The translations under genes were made by a program, and so were the position numbers. Source: Chara braunii (taxonomy: Eukaryota; Streptophyta; Charophyceae; Charales; Characeae). From it: a stretch of DNA of 27,835 nucleotides. Below the pieces are notes generated by a model. That model was not told the origin of the DNA, made no database searches, and saw only the letters and a program-made list of their open reading frames with translations. This document shows positions 8,027 through 17,007 of the stretch, in pieces. How positions within the stretch are numbered: the stretch's first letter is position 1; the number at the start of each line of letters is the position of its first letter. The stretch spans positions 650,201-678,035 of the forward strand of contig BFEA01000291.1 in NCBI GenBank assembly GCA_003427395.1, read 5' to 3'.

Positions 8027-8130
8027 GGGCATAGTGCCCAAGGCTGTTATTACCAATACGGAAAAAGGACAGACGGCTATGTGAGACAAAAAAAAACACA
8101 AAGGATGCGAACACAGCCTGCTGAGAGAAG
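7995..8130 (-). mobile_element. Retroposon 3' end, copy 1 (minus strand, A28 tail)
   Basis: Read on the minus strand, the sequence '...ggtaataacagccttggg' and 'cactatgcccgttt' runs into an A28 tail (7995-8022 on plus). A second copy with the same features is at 14541-14690. The shared plus-strand core is 'agtgcccaaggctg' then 'tattaccaata', and both later contain 'gctgaga'. A shared 3' end plus poly(A) marks a LINE or SINE family. The 5' end and a target duplication are not resolved. Confidence 0.6.
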
Positions 8131-8348
8131 CTAAATACCAAAGAAAAAAAGAAAAGAAAAAAGGAGTGGAGCTAAATACCTACCACTACCCCCTTCAGTG
8201 CTACAGTCGTCATCTTGTCTACTATGGACAATTGTGTTGGTTGCTGGGATGGTATAACTACATTGCTCCATGTGGACGGATGAAGTCTTCGAACTCGGCG
8301 GCCATTGGGAGGGGGGGGGTTTAGTCATCTTGCCCATGGCCTTACCAT

Positions 8349-8445
8349 CTTCACGTGAATAGAACGCCAGGTCATTATAGATGGATTCGGTGCAGTTTTC
8401 AGTCTAGATACAGGAATAATGACCAGGCGTTCTTTTCGCGTGAAG
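8349..8445. repeat. 30-bp imperfect inverted repeat
   Basis: The arm 8349-8378 (cttcacgtgaatagaacgcc then aggtcattat) is the near-complement of 8416-8445 (ataatgaccaggcgttc then ttttcgcgtgaag), with about four mismatches and a 37-bp loop. It could be a small foldback or MITE end pair. Confidence 0.7.
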
Positions 8446-8456
8446 ACGATCATAGT

Positions 8457-8475
8457 GGTTGGTCAATGACCAACC
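8457..8475. repeat. Perfect 19-bp palindrome
   Basis: ggttggtca-a-tgaccaacc: two perfect 9-bp arms around one base, 11 bp after the larger inverted repeat. It has the form of a dimeric protein-binding site, but no gene can be linked to it. Confidence 0.75.
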
Positions 8476-8792
8476 ATATCTCGTCTCTGCGGGAGTTCTC
8501 AGTTTTGGGTTTTCCATTTGTGGGTTTCGGCAAGAAATATGGGATTGTCAAGTTGCAGAGAGGTGCCCAGCGAATACATGGCTCGTCTTTTGGGGGGCGG
8601 GAGTGGGGGAGCACACAACTCGTCGGGTATCAAATGTGCAAGCTCCTCCCTGGCATGCCTGTCTCACGACCCCGTTTGAGCTACCACTGCCCCCAAACCC
8701 GGGCCTCCTTGAAGGACCCAACTTTTGTTTTGTGCTGAATGTGCGGCGGGTAATAGTCCGGGAGGACGATCTACACACCTTTAAACCACCGT

Positions 8793-8842
8793 AACATCTC
8801 CCAGCCTTTTTTTTTTTTTTTTTTTTTTAACATCTCCCAGCC
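8793..8842 (-). mobile_element. T22 tract flanked by a 14-bp perfect direct repeat
   Basis: The sequence aacatctcccagcc occurs at 8793-8806 and 8829-8842, separated only by T22 (8807-8828). This is the outline of a retroposon insertion reduced to its poly(A) tail, with a LINE-sized target duplication. A local duplication with homopolymer expansion is the alternative. Confidence 0.7.
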
Positions 8843-9182
8843 ATCGTATTCCAATGCACGAGTCAAATTTGCTGCATCCAGAGAAGCTTGGCCTGCAGGA
8901 TCTGTTTGGCGGGCAGCGCCACCCAAAGAGAAAAACGGAAAGTGCACCACGCCGGTGCACTTTTTTCTTGCCGTGCACCACACAGACCCACCTCGCGAAA
9001 AAAAGGGGCTCGGTCGTAGTGATGGTTTAAACTTTAAACCACCAGTCCGTTTCCCGGCCATTTTTCTCCGGCGCGAGGTGCTCGTGTTCTGCAAGTTTCG
9101 GGTGTTGGCCCACCAAAGCAAAATGGCTAGTGTCCCAGGTCAAAAGAAGGCCAGTGCCGGTGCTTTTTTTCCTCGTGTGCAG
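8843..9182. other. Intergenic, one strong hairpin, no gene
   Basis: Contains a perfect 10-bp hairpin, aaagtgcacc (8939-8948) with ggtgcacttt (8954-8963). The phrase 'tttaaaccacc' occurs at 8780 and again near 9035. No coding frame is supported. Confidence 0.45.
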
Positions 9183-9418
9183 TGCGTTTCGAGGCTCAGC
9201 AAGGGAATGGTCAGAAGTGGTTTTGCGCCGGTATAAGCGGTATAAACAATCTCAATCAGGATACGACCGTGAAGGACAACATCCACAATTTTGTTTCGCA
9301 GTTATGGATCTTCTCTGGCGCACTTCTGGATGGCCCTGCAGGCAGCTCCCTTGTATGTCGTTACAACCAGCTCAAGGCTTCCGAGACACTGGTGTCCAAG
9401 GCCTCTATCCCAGTGGTG
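9183..9418 (+). CDS. Candidate orphan exon, unknown product
   Basis: A 236-nt open segment with exon-like borders. It is preceded by a pyrimidine tract and AG (cttttttt, cctcgtgtgcag, ending at 9182) and followed by a consensus donor GTAAGA (9419-9424). The translation is compositionally ordinary, not low complexity (for example KWFCAGISGINNLNQ, NIHNFVSQLWIFSGALLDG, SLVCRYNQLKASETL), and the same frame stays open to 9514. I do not recognise the family. The open frame continues in another register around 9510-9575, as expected of a decayed gene or retroelement fragment. The text 'ccgggttcagcgtccc' at 9494 is nearly repeated at 14661 beside a retroposon 3' end, so this may be part of that element rather than a host gene. 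Confidence 0.3.
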
Positions 9419-9694
9419 GTAAGAGAACCACCGGGATTGAGGGTTGTCTGGCGGGCCGCTCCATTTATTGGTGGGGAGCATCACCTGCTGGAAACCGGGT
9501 TCAGCGTCCCTTGAATACATCAAATTCTCGTATAGCAACCTTTTGGAACACTTGGGACCCTGCCAACATATGTACTGAGCAGGGTTTATATCTTCAAGGA
9601 AAACTCTGCCATCAGTAGCCTGGGAGGGAAGAACAAGTTGCCGTCTTGGGCCCGGGGGGCACCGGGACTCATGGCTATCTCCCTGCCACCGGTC

Positions 9695-9739
9695 CTCAAA
9701 ATTGACTCAAAATTGTCTCAAAATTTGACTCAAAATTGA
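9695..9739 (+). repeat. Four-unit 11-bp tandem repeat
   Basis: Four head-to-tail units of ctcaaaattga (one ending gt, one with an extra t). A simple short tandem repeat with no function evident. Confidence 0.85.
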
Positions 9740-9793
9740 CTGTAAAAATACTCAGGAACAGCTGAGGCACAGGTGAGTCGGTAGTGTGGATGA

Positions 9794-10309
9794 TCAGATA
9801 CCGTCCCCCAGACATTCCTCCAGGGCCAGCGAGTGGGGGGAAAAAGGGTCAGTGAAATCTTGAGCAGGTCTTAACGGTTCCCTGGGATCCACCCTTGTCC
9901 ATTCGTGGAAGTGTAGCAGATATTCCCTTTCCAACTCGACCCCTTGCCCCTCCCTGTGTTGCTCCGGTTGATGGTCCTGCTGCCTGTCCTGACGCTGATC
10001 CAGCCTGTCTCCTGCCCAACTCACTCTTGCTACCCAGCCCTCCCATTTCCCCCCCAGCCAGTCCTCACAAAACCGGGAGATAATTCTGTCGATGTCCACC
10101 CTGGTGTGTGCCTGGTTCAGTTTTTCCTTTACACTTTGCCATTGCACCGTGATCTCTTCTTTTTTTTGGAATAATTTCCAACATACCCCTATAACTTGAG
10201 TTATATGCCAAAATGCCCCTACAAGATGTGGGTAGAGCGGAATACCCCTCTGACAAAAAAGTGTTTTGTGAAATGCCCCTGGCGTCGGTTGGACCCGCCA
10301 TCGTTTCAA
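9794..10309 (-). other. Uncharacterised minus-strand open frame (about 171 codons)
   Basis: A long minus-strand frame with protein-like composition in its C-terminal two thirds: an acidic/Trp/Arg-rich part (KEEITVQWQSVKEKLNQ, ISRFCEDWLGGKWEGWV), then a Gln/Arg/Asp-rich stretch, ending FTDPFSPHSLALEECLGD. The N-terminal part overlaps 'aaatgcccc' repeats and is doubtful. No known domain is recognised. The style (charged linker, Trp-rich patches) would fit a gag or LINE ORF1 fragment, but this is a guess. No transcript signal was identified. Confidence 0.25.
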
Positions 10310-10396
10310 AATGCCCCCACCGGGTACTTCCGTCTTTGCAAAATGTCCCGGTACCTGCCAACTTTTCCCAGGCCCTGATTATTTTCATTTTACCCC

Positions 10397-10579
10397 TACC
10401 GGGCCAGGTCATCTTTACGTTTTGCCCCCTGGCGTTGCAAGCCTACAACGGCCCTTTCCAGGCCCCAGGAAGCCACTACCGGGCCGAGGTCATCTTTGTT
10501 TTTCGTCCCCTGGCCATTGTAGGCCGAAAACGGCCCTTTCCACACCCCAGGAAGCCAATACCAGGCTCTAGGAAGCCAA
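10397..10579 (+). repeat. 80-bp minisatellite, two full units plus a partial
   Basis: Unit 1 is 10397-10476 and unit 2 is 10477-10558. Both start 'taccgggcc' and contain 'aggtcatcttt', 'cccctggc', 'acggccctttcca' and 'ccccaggaagcca'. A truncated third unit (10559-10579) keeps only the first and last parts. Upstream (10200-10390), short 'aaatgcccc' motifs recur at irregular spacing, perhaps older copies. Confidence 0.8.
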
Positions 10580-11326
10580 TACCGGTCCAAAATGGGAATT
10601 GTGGAGACAGTACTATGCTTTCTTGACGTCTCTGCTGCCGTTGCAAGTCAGTTTCTTCTTCTCCCACCCAATTCACCTCCCATTCATGGGCAGGGTGCAG
10701 AAATAAGTCTGGAGTTAAGGGGTTTCTGAACTTTTATGATGAGTTCGACCTGCATGAAACAGCAGCGGCCAGTGCTATGCTGAAAAGGACGTCCATGACA
10801 CACAAAGCACACACAGCACACACAGCCAGGGAAGGCTGTTGCAGACCAGATCTATTGAACCTGAGCACATCCCTTCCAAATGCAACCGTTCTATTGAACC
10901 TGAGAGTCAATGTGCAGCTTTGCAACATGAGCACTGCACTCCAGACAGTGCACCTGCCTGATAGTCTGTATTCAGCTGCACAACGCAAGCACTGCAATCT
11001 GGCAAACTAAACATCGAACTGAACAGCAACTCCAAACAGATTACTAGATGACCTGTTGCAGCTTCGGCTGCAAAAGAATAATGGGAAAAAGGTGAAAATA
11101 ACAAAAAGCATAATGAACCACCTGTCCTACGATTTGCTGCTTCGTTGCAACTAAGAAAAGCAAAAAAGGTGTTAAAAAGCATGGTAAACACAAAAAAAAC
11201 CTGTCATTCAATTTTTCTTTCCCAATAACAGACACAAAAAAAAGCTACAATACACGCAGAAAGCATGATAAACCACCAACACAAGCATGATAAACCACAA
11301 AGCACGATGAACCACAGGCAGGTTAC

Positions 11327-11330
<4 letters not shown>
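10580..11330. other. Intergenic, no gene; short tandem repeats
   Basis: No coding signal. Short duplications are present: 'tctattgaacctgag' at about 10851 and 10890, and three units of a ~21-bp repeat (aagcatgataaaccac) at 11261-11317, with weaker copies upstream near 11108 and 11177. Confidence 0.5.

Positions 11331-11382
<52 letters not shown>
11331..11382 (+). repeat. (CT)26 microsatellite
   Basis: Uninterrupted CT dinucleotide run; first of several (CT)n tracts on the plus strand in this region. Confidence 0.95.
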
Positions 11383-11384
<2 letters not shown>

Positions 11385-11993
11385 GCCGTCCTGCTGTTCT
11401 TCTTCTTCTTCCCTTTGTTTCTTTGTTGCAGGGTTAGCTCCTTCCAGACATGGCCAGCATCGAGTTGTTTTTTTTGTTTGTTTGTTTGTTTTTGCCATGT
11501 CAAGGAGAAAGTGCACAGATGGGCTTCTTCATAGCGTTTTGATGTTGCATGTGCATATCTCCGTTCATTCTGTCATCGTTATTTGAGGGCAAGCAAGATG
11601 CTGTTCATCACACTGTCAGTGGGTCGACACCATTGCCACGAAAGTGGGAAAAACAAAATCACGCTTTCTTAGGGGATTGAGCTCCAACTTTCTTCAATTT
11701 TTTTTCCCCGTTTCTATCATCCCGACGCAAAACGCTTTTACAAAACCTTTCTGCCATGTGGCCCTCCCTGTCCTCCCAAACTCATCCACAGCGTGCAGCC
11801 CAGGGCTACCCTGTAGATACGAACTCCACACACACGCACACACAAGCACACGGAAAAAAAAAAAGAAGACAAAAAAAGGACGGACCGAAGAACACCTCCC
11901 CATGCAACAGCAACAACCAAGCGTCACCCAAGCTGCACATTCCCTATTGCTTATTCCCACTAATAAAAAATCTACTAACAGGTCTGTCACGGG

Positions 11994-11996
<3 letters not shown>
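11383..11996. other. Intergenic, no gene seen
   Basis: No recognisable coding or RNA feature. Contains short (CTT), (GTTT) and (CA) runs. Confidence 0.45.

Positions 11997-12080
<84 letters not shown>
11997..12080 (+). repeat. (CT)n microsatellite, interrupted
   Basis: About 84 bp of CT repeats with one CCC interruption near 12049. It lies about 50 bp upstream of the first copy of the CATCAGGACC/GATGCATTC repeat family. Confidence 0.95.
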
Positions 12081-12083
<3 letters not shown>

Positions 12084-12120
12084 CGCCCCCCAAAACAACA
12101 ACAAAAAAATGTACCAGGAG

Positions 12121-12205
12121 TCCAGGACCAGATGCATTCAGAATATTCCAAGGCACTCCTTTTTCTATACATTCTGAATGCACATGGCTATGAAATTGGT
12201 CCTAA
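12121..12205. repeat. CATCAGGACC/GATGCATTC family, copy A (inverted pair)
   Basis: Contains a perfect 12-bp inverted repeat, tgcattcagaat (12133-12144) with attctgaatgca (12171-12182). Outside the arms are aggacc (left) and ggtcct (right). It is thus two head-to-head half copies of the family seen at 12308 and 12419. Confidence 0.7.
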
Positions 12206-12248
12206 TACACTATCAAAAATTGAGAGAGAGGTGCCCTTTCCATTCAAT

Positions 12249-12249
<1 letters not shown>

Positions 12250-12305
<56 letters not shown>
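12250..12305 (+). repeat. (CT)n(CA)n compound microsatellite
   Basis: CT run 12250-12292, directly followed by a CA run to 12305. It directly abuts the copy of the repeat family that starts at 12308. Confidence 0.95.
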
Positions 12306-12307
12306 GA

Positions 12308-12540
12308 GCATCAGGACCAATCACGTGGCCAGATGCATTCAGATTTTTCTAACATATCTGTATCAGGACTAATCACAGCACCAGATGCATTCTTCTCTCT
12401 GTCTCTCTCACTGTGAGCGCATCAGGACCAATTGGATGGCCAGATGCATTCAAATTCTTCAAACATGTCTGTATCAGTATCAATCACAGCACGATATCCA
12501 TTCAGAAGAATGCATCTGGCGACACGATTGGTCCTGATGC
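12308..12540. repeat. CATCAGGACC/GATGCATTC family, copies B, C and inverted D
   Basis: Copy B (12308-12340) and copy C (12419-12451) share gcatcaggaccaat, about 7 variable bases, then ggccagatgcattc. Each is followed by a related half copy: 12363-12392 after B, and a decayed one near 12471-12502 after C. Copy D (12508-12540) is the same sequence inverted. B, C and D are about 33 bp and agree at nearly 90 percent of positions by eye. No coding frame is involved. Confidence 0.8.
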
Positions 12541-12543
12541 ACA

Positions 12544-12544
<1 letters not shown>

Positions 12545-12585
<41 letters not shown>

Positions 12586-12608
12586 TATATATAATATATC
12601 TATCTATG

Positions 12609-12704
<96 letters not shown>
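12545..12704 (+). repeat. (CA)n-(GATA)n-(GA)n compound microsatellite
   Basis: CA run 12545-12582, a short TA-rich joint, GATA run 12609-12650, GA run to 12704. Read on the minus strand it is (CT)n then other tracts leading into copy D, the mirror image of the arrangement at copy B. Confidence 0.95.
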
Positions 12705-12707
<3 letters not shown>

Positions 12708-12801
12708 CTGGAAAAAGAGGGTGGCAATATACACTAGCTTATCCCCCGCGGTGCGGGCGCCCGGCGCCCACATGAAAACTATGGCAAATATTTGTCAAAG
12801 T

Positions 12802-12834
12802 ACTCACAAAGACTCAAATGGACATATAGAGTAC

Positions 12835-12899
<65 letters not shown>

Positions 12900-13008
12900 T
12901 CTTTCTTTCTTTTGATGTCTATTTGTTGCCAGACTGTTTGAGTTACTCTCAATGTGTTTTGAGTGCATGTTGAGTGTGGTTTATATGTCCATTTGAGTCT
13001 CTGTGAGT
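12802..13008. repeat. 28-bp inverted repeat flanking a (CT)n tract
   Basis: The arm 12802-12829 (actcacaaagactcaaatgg then acatatag) is the near-complement of 12981-13008 (ttatatgtccatttgagtct then ctgtgagt), with two mismatches. Between them lie (CT)n at 12837-12897 and 'cttctttcttt'. The organisation is that of a short foldback whose interior is mostly microsatellite. Confidence 0.8.
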
Positions 13009-14468
13009 GACATGAGGTTTTGTATCATGGCGTAATCACCTTCTCCCGGGCATCCCCTTGACTCATCACACTGCCAAGGAACTCAGACCTTCCACTCAAA
13101 TGCCAATCAGATTAAGGCTATATGTGATCGACATCCTCCATGTCGTGAGGATTACGAGGGTATGCCCTATGCAGGTTCTTGACACTTTTTGTTTTCATGC
13201 ATAGATAGTGACAGCTAATGTTGGACTCGGTACGCACCCTGATATGGAATGCCATATTTGCAGGCTAGCGGCGAAACGTCAGTGTCTACAAAATTGTGGG
13301 CGCCATGACTCAATGCCACATGTCTGTTCTGCTCCATTTGATGCAGCAACTGCAACTGCAAGAATTCAATGCGATGCTTCCACAGTCCACACCGGAACCG
13401 GTCCTGTCCGGTCTATTTGACTGGCCGCTTACTGTAGGCAACATATGCTATGGTTAGAAACAAGAAGAGTGACCGCTAAGTAATACAGGCAAGGAACAAT
13501 GAGTGTTTCAGGCATTTTTTCAAAAACGTTATGGGTGAGGGTAAGATTGGGGTGTTTATCTTAGGACGCTCGAAGTTCGTATACAGGGAGGACCCTATGG
13601 TATCATGTTTATATGTGTGATCCTGTAGAACACATAATGGTGGTTGGTTTTGGTGTGCCGGGAAAATAGGCAGGATTTTGTCTTCGATTTGTTAGGATTA
13701 AGCCCGATTCACGACGAGCATCATCCCACGACCGAGCATGAAGATGGTGTTGCAATGGGACGGGGCCCTACGTCTGCAGGTGTGCCGTGTTACGATTGCT
13801 TGCTCACAGCAGTGGTCTGAGAGGGTTTCTTCTGGGTCTAAGACTGTTTTTTGGGCGTGGAGCACATAGGGCCTCACATCACGAGAGACGGTTAACAGAG
13901 GCCTCAATTTTCAGACCACTTGTCAGGCCATTTATAACAAAACCCAAGGTTCATTTTAACCAAACTTGCCACCAATTCATAGAGTGGAGATCATACTAAC
14001 TACTTAACAAAAAATAAAAAGCACTTTTCACACAAGTTTTCAGGGTTGAGGGGGTTAACCAGGGCTGAAAAGTGGGGGTCCCTGTTAACCGCTTATGCAC
14101 TGCACTACGCAACACTCTACCTGTATCTGGAGGTCTTTCTGGACCCCACACATTCAAAATGTTGGATTCATCTGAATGCACCTGGTCTAGACTCTAGAGA
14201 GTGTCCGAATGCACGTAGGGTGTTGTGTAGTGGAGCGATGCCCATAGAGCAGAAGGGCATGACTCAAGCATGGGCTCGACTCACAGCTGATACTTTCGGA
14301 GGAAGTAATCAATGACGTTAGGGGTCCCCGGGCTGTAACATTGGGAAGCGTCAATAGTGGGGTTCTCTGGGTTTTCTGACTTGCCGGTTGAATCGGAACC
14401 GGACTGATGCTTCCCATAATAGAACGGAACCAAGCCCATGAGGTCCCATTTCGTTTTGTTTTTTTTTT

Positions 14469-14470
<2 letters not shown>
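13009..14470. other. Intergenic, no gene seen
   Basis: About 1.4 kb with only short open frames, none with a motif I recognise. A decayed relative of the CATCAGGACC/GATGCATTC family may lie at about 14164-14190 (attcatctgaatgcacctgg). Otherwise unremarkable. Confidence 0.45.

Positions 14471-14512
<42 letters not shown>
14471..14512 (+). repeat. (TG)21 microsatellite
   Basis: Uninterrupted TG run, 29 bp before a retroposon tail. Confidence 0.95.
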
Positions 14513-14515
<3 letters not shown>

Positions 14516-14540
14516 AGAACCTCAAAGGCCACTTCTATTC

Positions 14541-14690
14541 TTTTTTTTTTTTTTTTTCCCTAAATGGGCCCAGTGCCCAAGGCTGATATTACCAATAAGA
14601 GGATTGAGGCCGGGGTCCTCACAGTCTACCCGGAGTGACCGAACAGAACATGCTGAGAACCGGGCTCAGCGTCCCTCAGATGATGATGAT
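14541..14690 (-). mobile_element. Retroposon 3' end, copy 2 (minus strand, A17 tail)
   Basis: T17 at 14541-14557 is followed by aaatgggcccagtgcccaag and gctgatattaccaata, the same core as 7995-8130 in the same orientation. It also carries 'gagaaccgggctcagcgtcc' (14655-14674), which is nearly repeated at about 9489-9508. A LINE or SINE family is likely; the 5' end is not resolved. A (GAT)n tract (14679-14716) lies at its other side. Confidence 0.6.
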
Positions 14691-14811
14691 AATGATGATG
14701 ATGATGATGATGATGAATTTCTGTGTAAACTGTGAGATAATCATACTAATGATGATGATGATTAGTATAGAAAAAAAAACATAAAAGACTATGCTATATC
14801 AGCAATTCTGG

Positions 14812-16110
14812 TCTCCTAATCCTGGAACAACTCCTAGCCCTCCCTGTACCAGGACATTACATCTCAGAGACAATGCCATCCTAACCAACATCAACCATAG
14901 CTGACCTGTTCTCGCCACCTAGACTATCCCTGGACCCATAGGTTGTGAAGGCAGCCCCCCTCGGTTCGCCACTGGATTGCTTTCCTCTCTCAGCAAATCC
15001 CCAGATCTCTCTACAAGGCCTCACACTCCTGCCATTTGCAGGTTACAGGGCAACGCCCCAGCTCCGGCCAGTGTCGTTCTGGCATCAGCAAACAAGGGGC
15101 ACCAGAACAAAGCAACTCTGCAGATATCAGTCCAGATTCGGTCATCTCTGAAATCCTATATCCCGAATGAGGAAGAAGTCCAGATGCTGCCAAGAGTTAC
15201 AGAACACCAGAAAGCTTGTTATAACATGATTGAAAACTATGGAATTCTTAAGCACCTGCTCTGTAGATTAATCTCCCCCCTCCCCACCTTCCCACCCTAT
15301 CCCAACGCTGCCTCCACCGAAACAGATTACCCAGATTGCAGGCATCCCATCTCAGCCCCAACTTGGGACAGTCCCACATTCCCCCCTCTTACCCCACAAA
15401 GGCAAACCTGCTGCTGATGATAAAGATGATGTATTATTCACACTCCCAGCCTCACAATCTATGAGCAACTCCTAGCTTCCCCTAAACCAGACTCGGCACT
15501 CCAAAGACAAACTCAATCTGCCCAATACCCGCCATCGCTGTCGTGTTCTCACTACCAAAACTATACCCGGCCTCAAAGGTCGCCTTGGCAGTACCTCCTA
15601 GTTCGCCACTAGATTGCCTTCCTCCCTCGACAAATCCCCAGATCTCTCTACCAGGCCTCACGCTCCCGCTACAAAACAGGTCACAGGGCAAAGAAACACC
15701 CCTGCACCGGCCAGCGTCGTTCTGGCATTGGCAAACCAACAGCTCAGAACACTACTACTCTAGCGGACACCAGTCAGGATTCAGCTATCCGTGAAATCCT
15801 GTTATCATAATAGAAAAAAACAAATGTCTCCCAGGGAGTGTCGAAGCCAGGTGAGGTGGACGTAGCCTACTTACTAATTAGGGATGTGGTATGCCTGTCT
15901 TGGTTCTTTAAAGACAGCCGTCTGTCTCGCAGGCACATGCTCCGTTACTGTACTGAAAAAGTTAGTTATTAGAAAATTCCTCTCCTCCTCCTCCTTCCCA
16001 CCCTGTCCCTTCGCTGCCTCCGCCGACAAAGAGTGTCGAAAAAGAAGAAGACCTTCCCCGTCAGCCCCGACTTGGAACAGTCCCATTCGCACACCCTATA
16101 ACCCAGAGAC
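14812..16110 (+). repeat. Diverged tandem duplication, offset about 640-710 bp
   Basis: Unit 1 (about 14812-15400) and unit 2 (about 15450-16110) share a colinear series: caactcctagc (14828/15466), 'gttcgccact', 'caaatccccagatctctcta', 'aggcctcac', 'ggccagYgtcgttctggcat' (15066/15709), 'gaaatcct', 'cttcccaccct' (15288/15993), and 'cagccccRacttggRacagt'. The offset rises from 638 to 710 through an indel after 15160. Each unit is preceded by GAT-type repeats. Open frames (for example 14977-15417) are not conserved between the units, so the duplication is probably non-coding. Confidence 0.8.
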
Positions 16111-16289
16111 GTCCAGTTCCCTCCCAAAGTATGCCTCTGCCTGCCCCATACCCTAATCTGCCTCCGCTGAGGTCGCCCTCACATCTACCCCAGCCCCAGA
16201 GTAGAGTATCCCCCACAGTCTGCTCATACCCCCTCTCGAACATCACTACCCTCCTTGTGAAACCCCTGTAGAGCAGAGCTCACCCCATC
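16111..16289. other. C-rich intergenic tail of the duplication
   Basis: C/T-rich sequence after the second unit; no gene seen. Confidence 0.4.
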
Positions 16290-16800
16290 CGAGAAACCCT
16301 CATAAAAAATTTGAAAGAATCATTAATACACACAGGAGAGGAACAAAGAAAAAGCATGCGGAGTTTAGAAATCCAATTTTTTTATTGAAAAGAGGTTGAA
16401 AAGAGTCTCAATTACTGGGAAAAACTTATGGAAGATTCCAATAGCAGATGAGACGTGACACGTCTATAACTAGTTGATAAAAAACAAGAGAGATTAATTA
16501 ATAAATAATTAATTCAAAAATTTAGGTATTTAAAAAAATACCATTCAGGCTAAATTACGTGAAGTTCAGTATGTAATGATAAGGAAAGTCAAGAATATTT
16601 CGAGATTTTAGTTAGGATATTAATTAACGAAGATAAAAATCGAAGAATAGTTGAGATACTAATCAAAGATGATACTTATGAGGAAGATTGAATTGGTAAT
16701 TAGAGTGAAGATTGAACAGATGGAATATGGTACCTAATAGGAACTGGTTGATGAGAATAAAAGTAAGTAGGAGAAAAAGACACGGACAAAAACAAAAGAT
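16290..16800. other. AT-rich, purine-rich block, no gene seen
   Basis: Composition changes sharply to AT-rich. It holds two perfect hairpins: agacgtg-a-cacgtct (16451-16465) and ggtattt-aaaa-aaatacc (16525-16542), plus attaattaataa-type runs. No coding frame. The contrast with both flanks suggests a separate origin, such as an organelle-derived insertion or an AT-rich transposon, but I recognise no organelle gene. Confidence 0.45.
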
Positions 16801-17007
16801 TATGACACAGCAAAGCTACGTGAGTTCCCTCCTCCCCCCCCCATCCTCTCCCTCCTTCTACCCTTATCCTTGTAACCTCCCTATCCCCTTAGTCACACTC
16901 CCATCATCTCCCTCTTTTACCCTCTTCCTCCTCTGCACCCCGCCCCTTCCCCCCCCGCCACTTCATACATTGTTGTCCCACTCTCCTTCTTCCCTCTCGG
17001 AAGCAGT
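16801..17007 (+). other. Pyrimidine-rich stretch before the LTR element
   Basis: Mostly C/T (16825-16995); no gene. The LTR retrotransposon inserted at its right edge. Confidence 0.5.

Larger units (their letters stand above)
8131..8791. other. Intergenic with two inverted repeats, no gene
   Basis: No supported gene. Two inverted structures lie at 8349-8445 and 8457-8475. The rest (8480-8790) has short open frames on both strands with no recognisable motif. Confidence 0.45.

Noticed and set aside
8355-8794. Overlapping open frames of 111-127 codons on the plus strand
   Set aside because: No motifs, an opposite-strand open frame over the same bases, and inverted repeats inside; no basis to call a gene.
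8939-8963. Hairpin followed by T6, like a bacterial terminator
   Set aside because: The surrounding DNA is eukaryotic with no bacterial gene; probably chance or a small repeat.
9695-10579. Regular repeats that might suggest a CRISPR array
   Set aside because: The repeats are head-to-tail with no unique spacers, and the context is eukaryotic.
11265-12915. Several open frames with Ser-Leu or Arg-Glu repeats
   Set aside because: Translations of (CT)n/(GA)n microsatellites; such tracts have no stops in any frame.
14977-15417. A 146-codon open frame in the duplicated region
   Set aside because: The frame is not kept in the second copy and the composition follows C-rich DNA.
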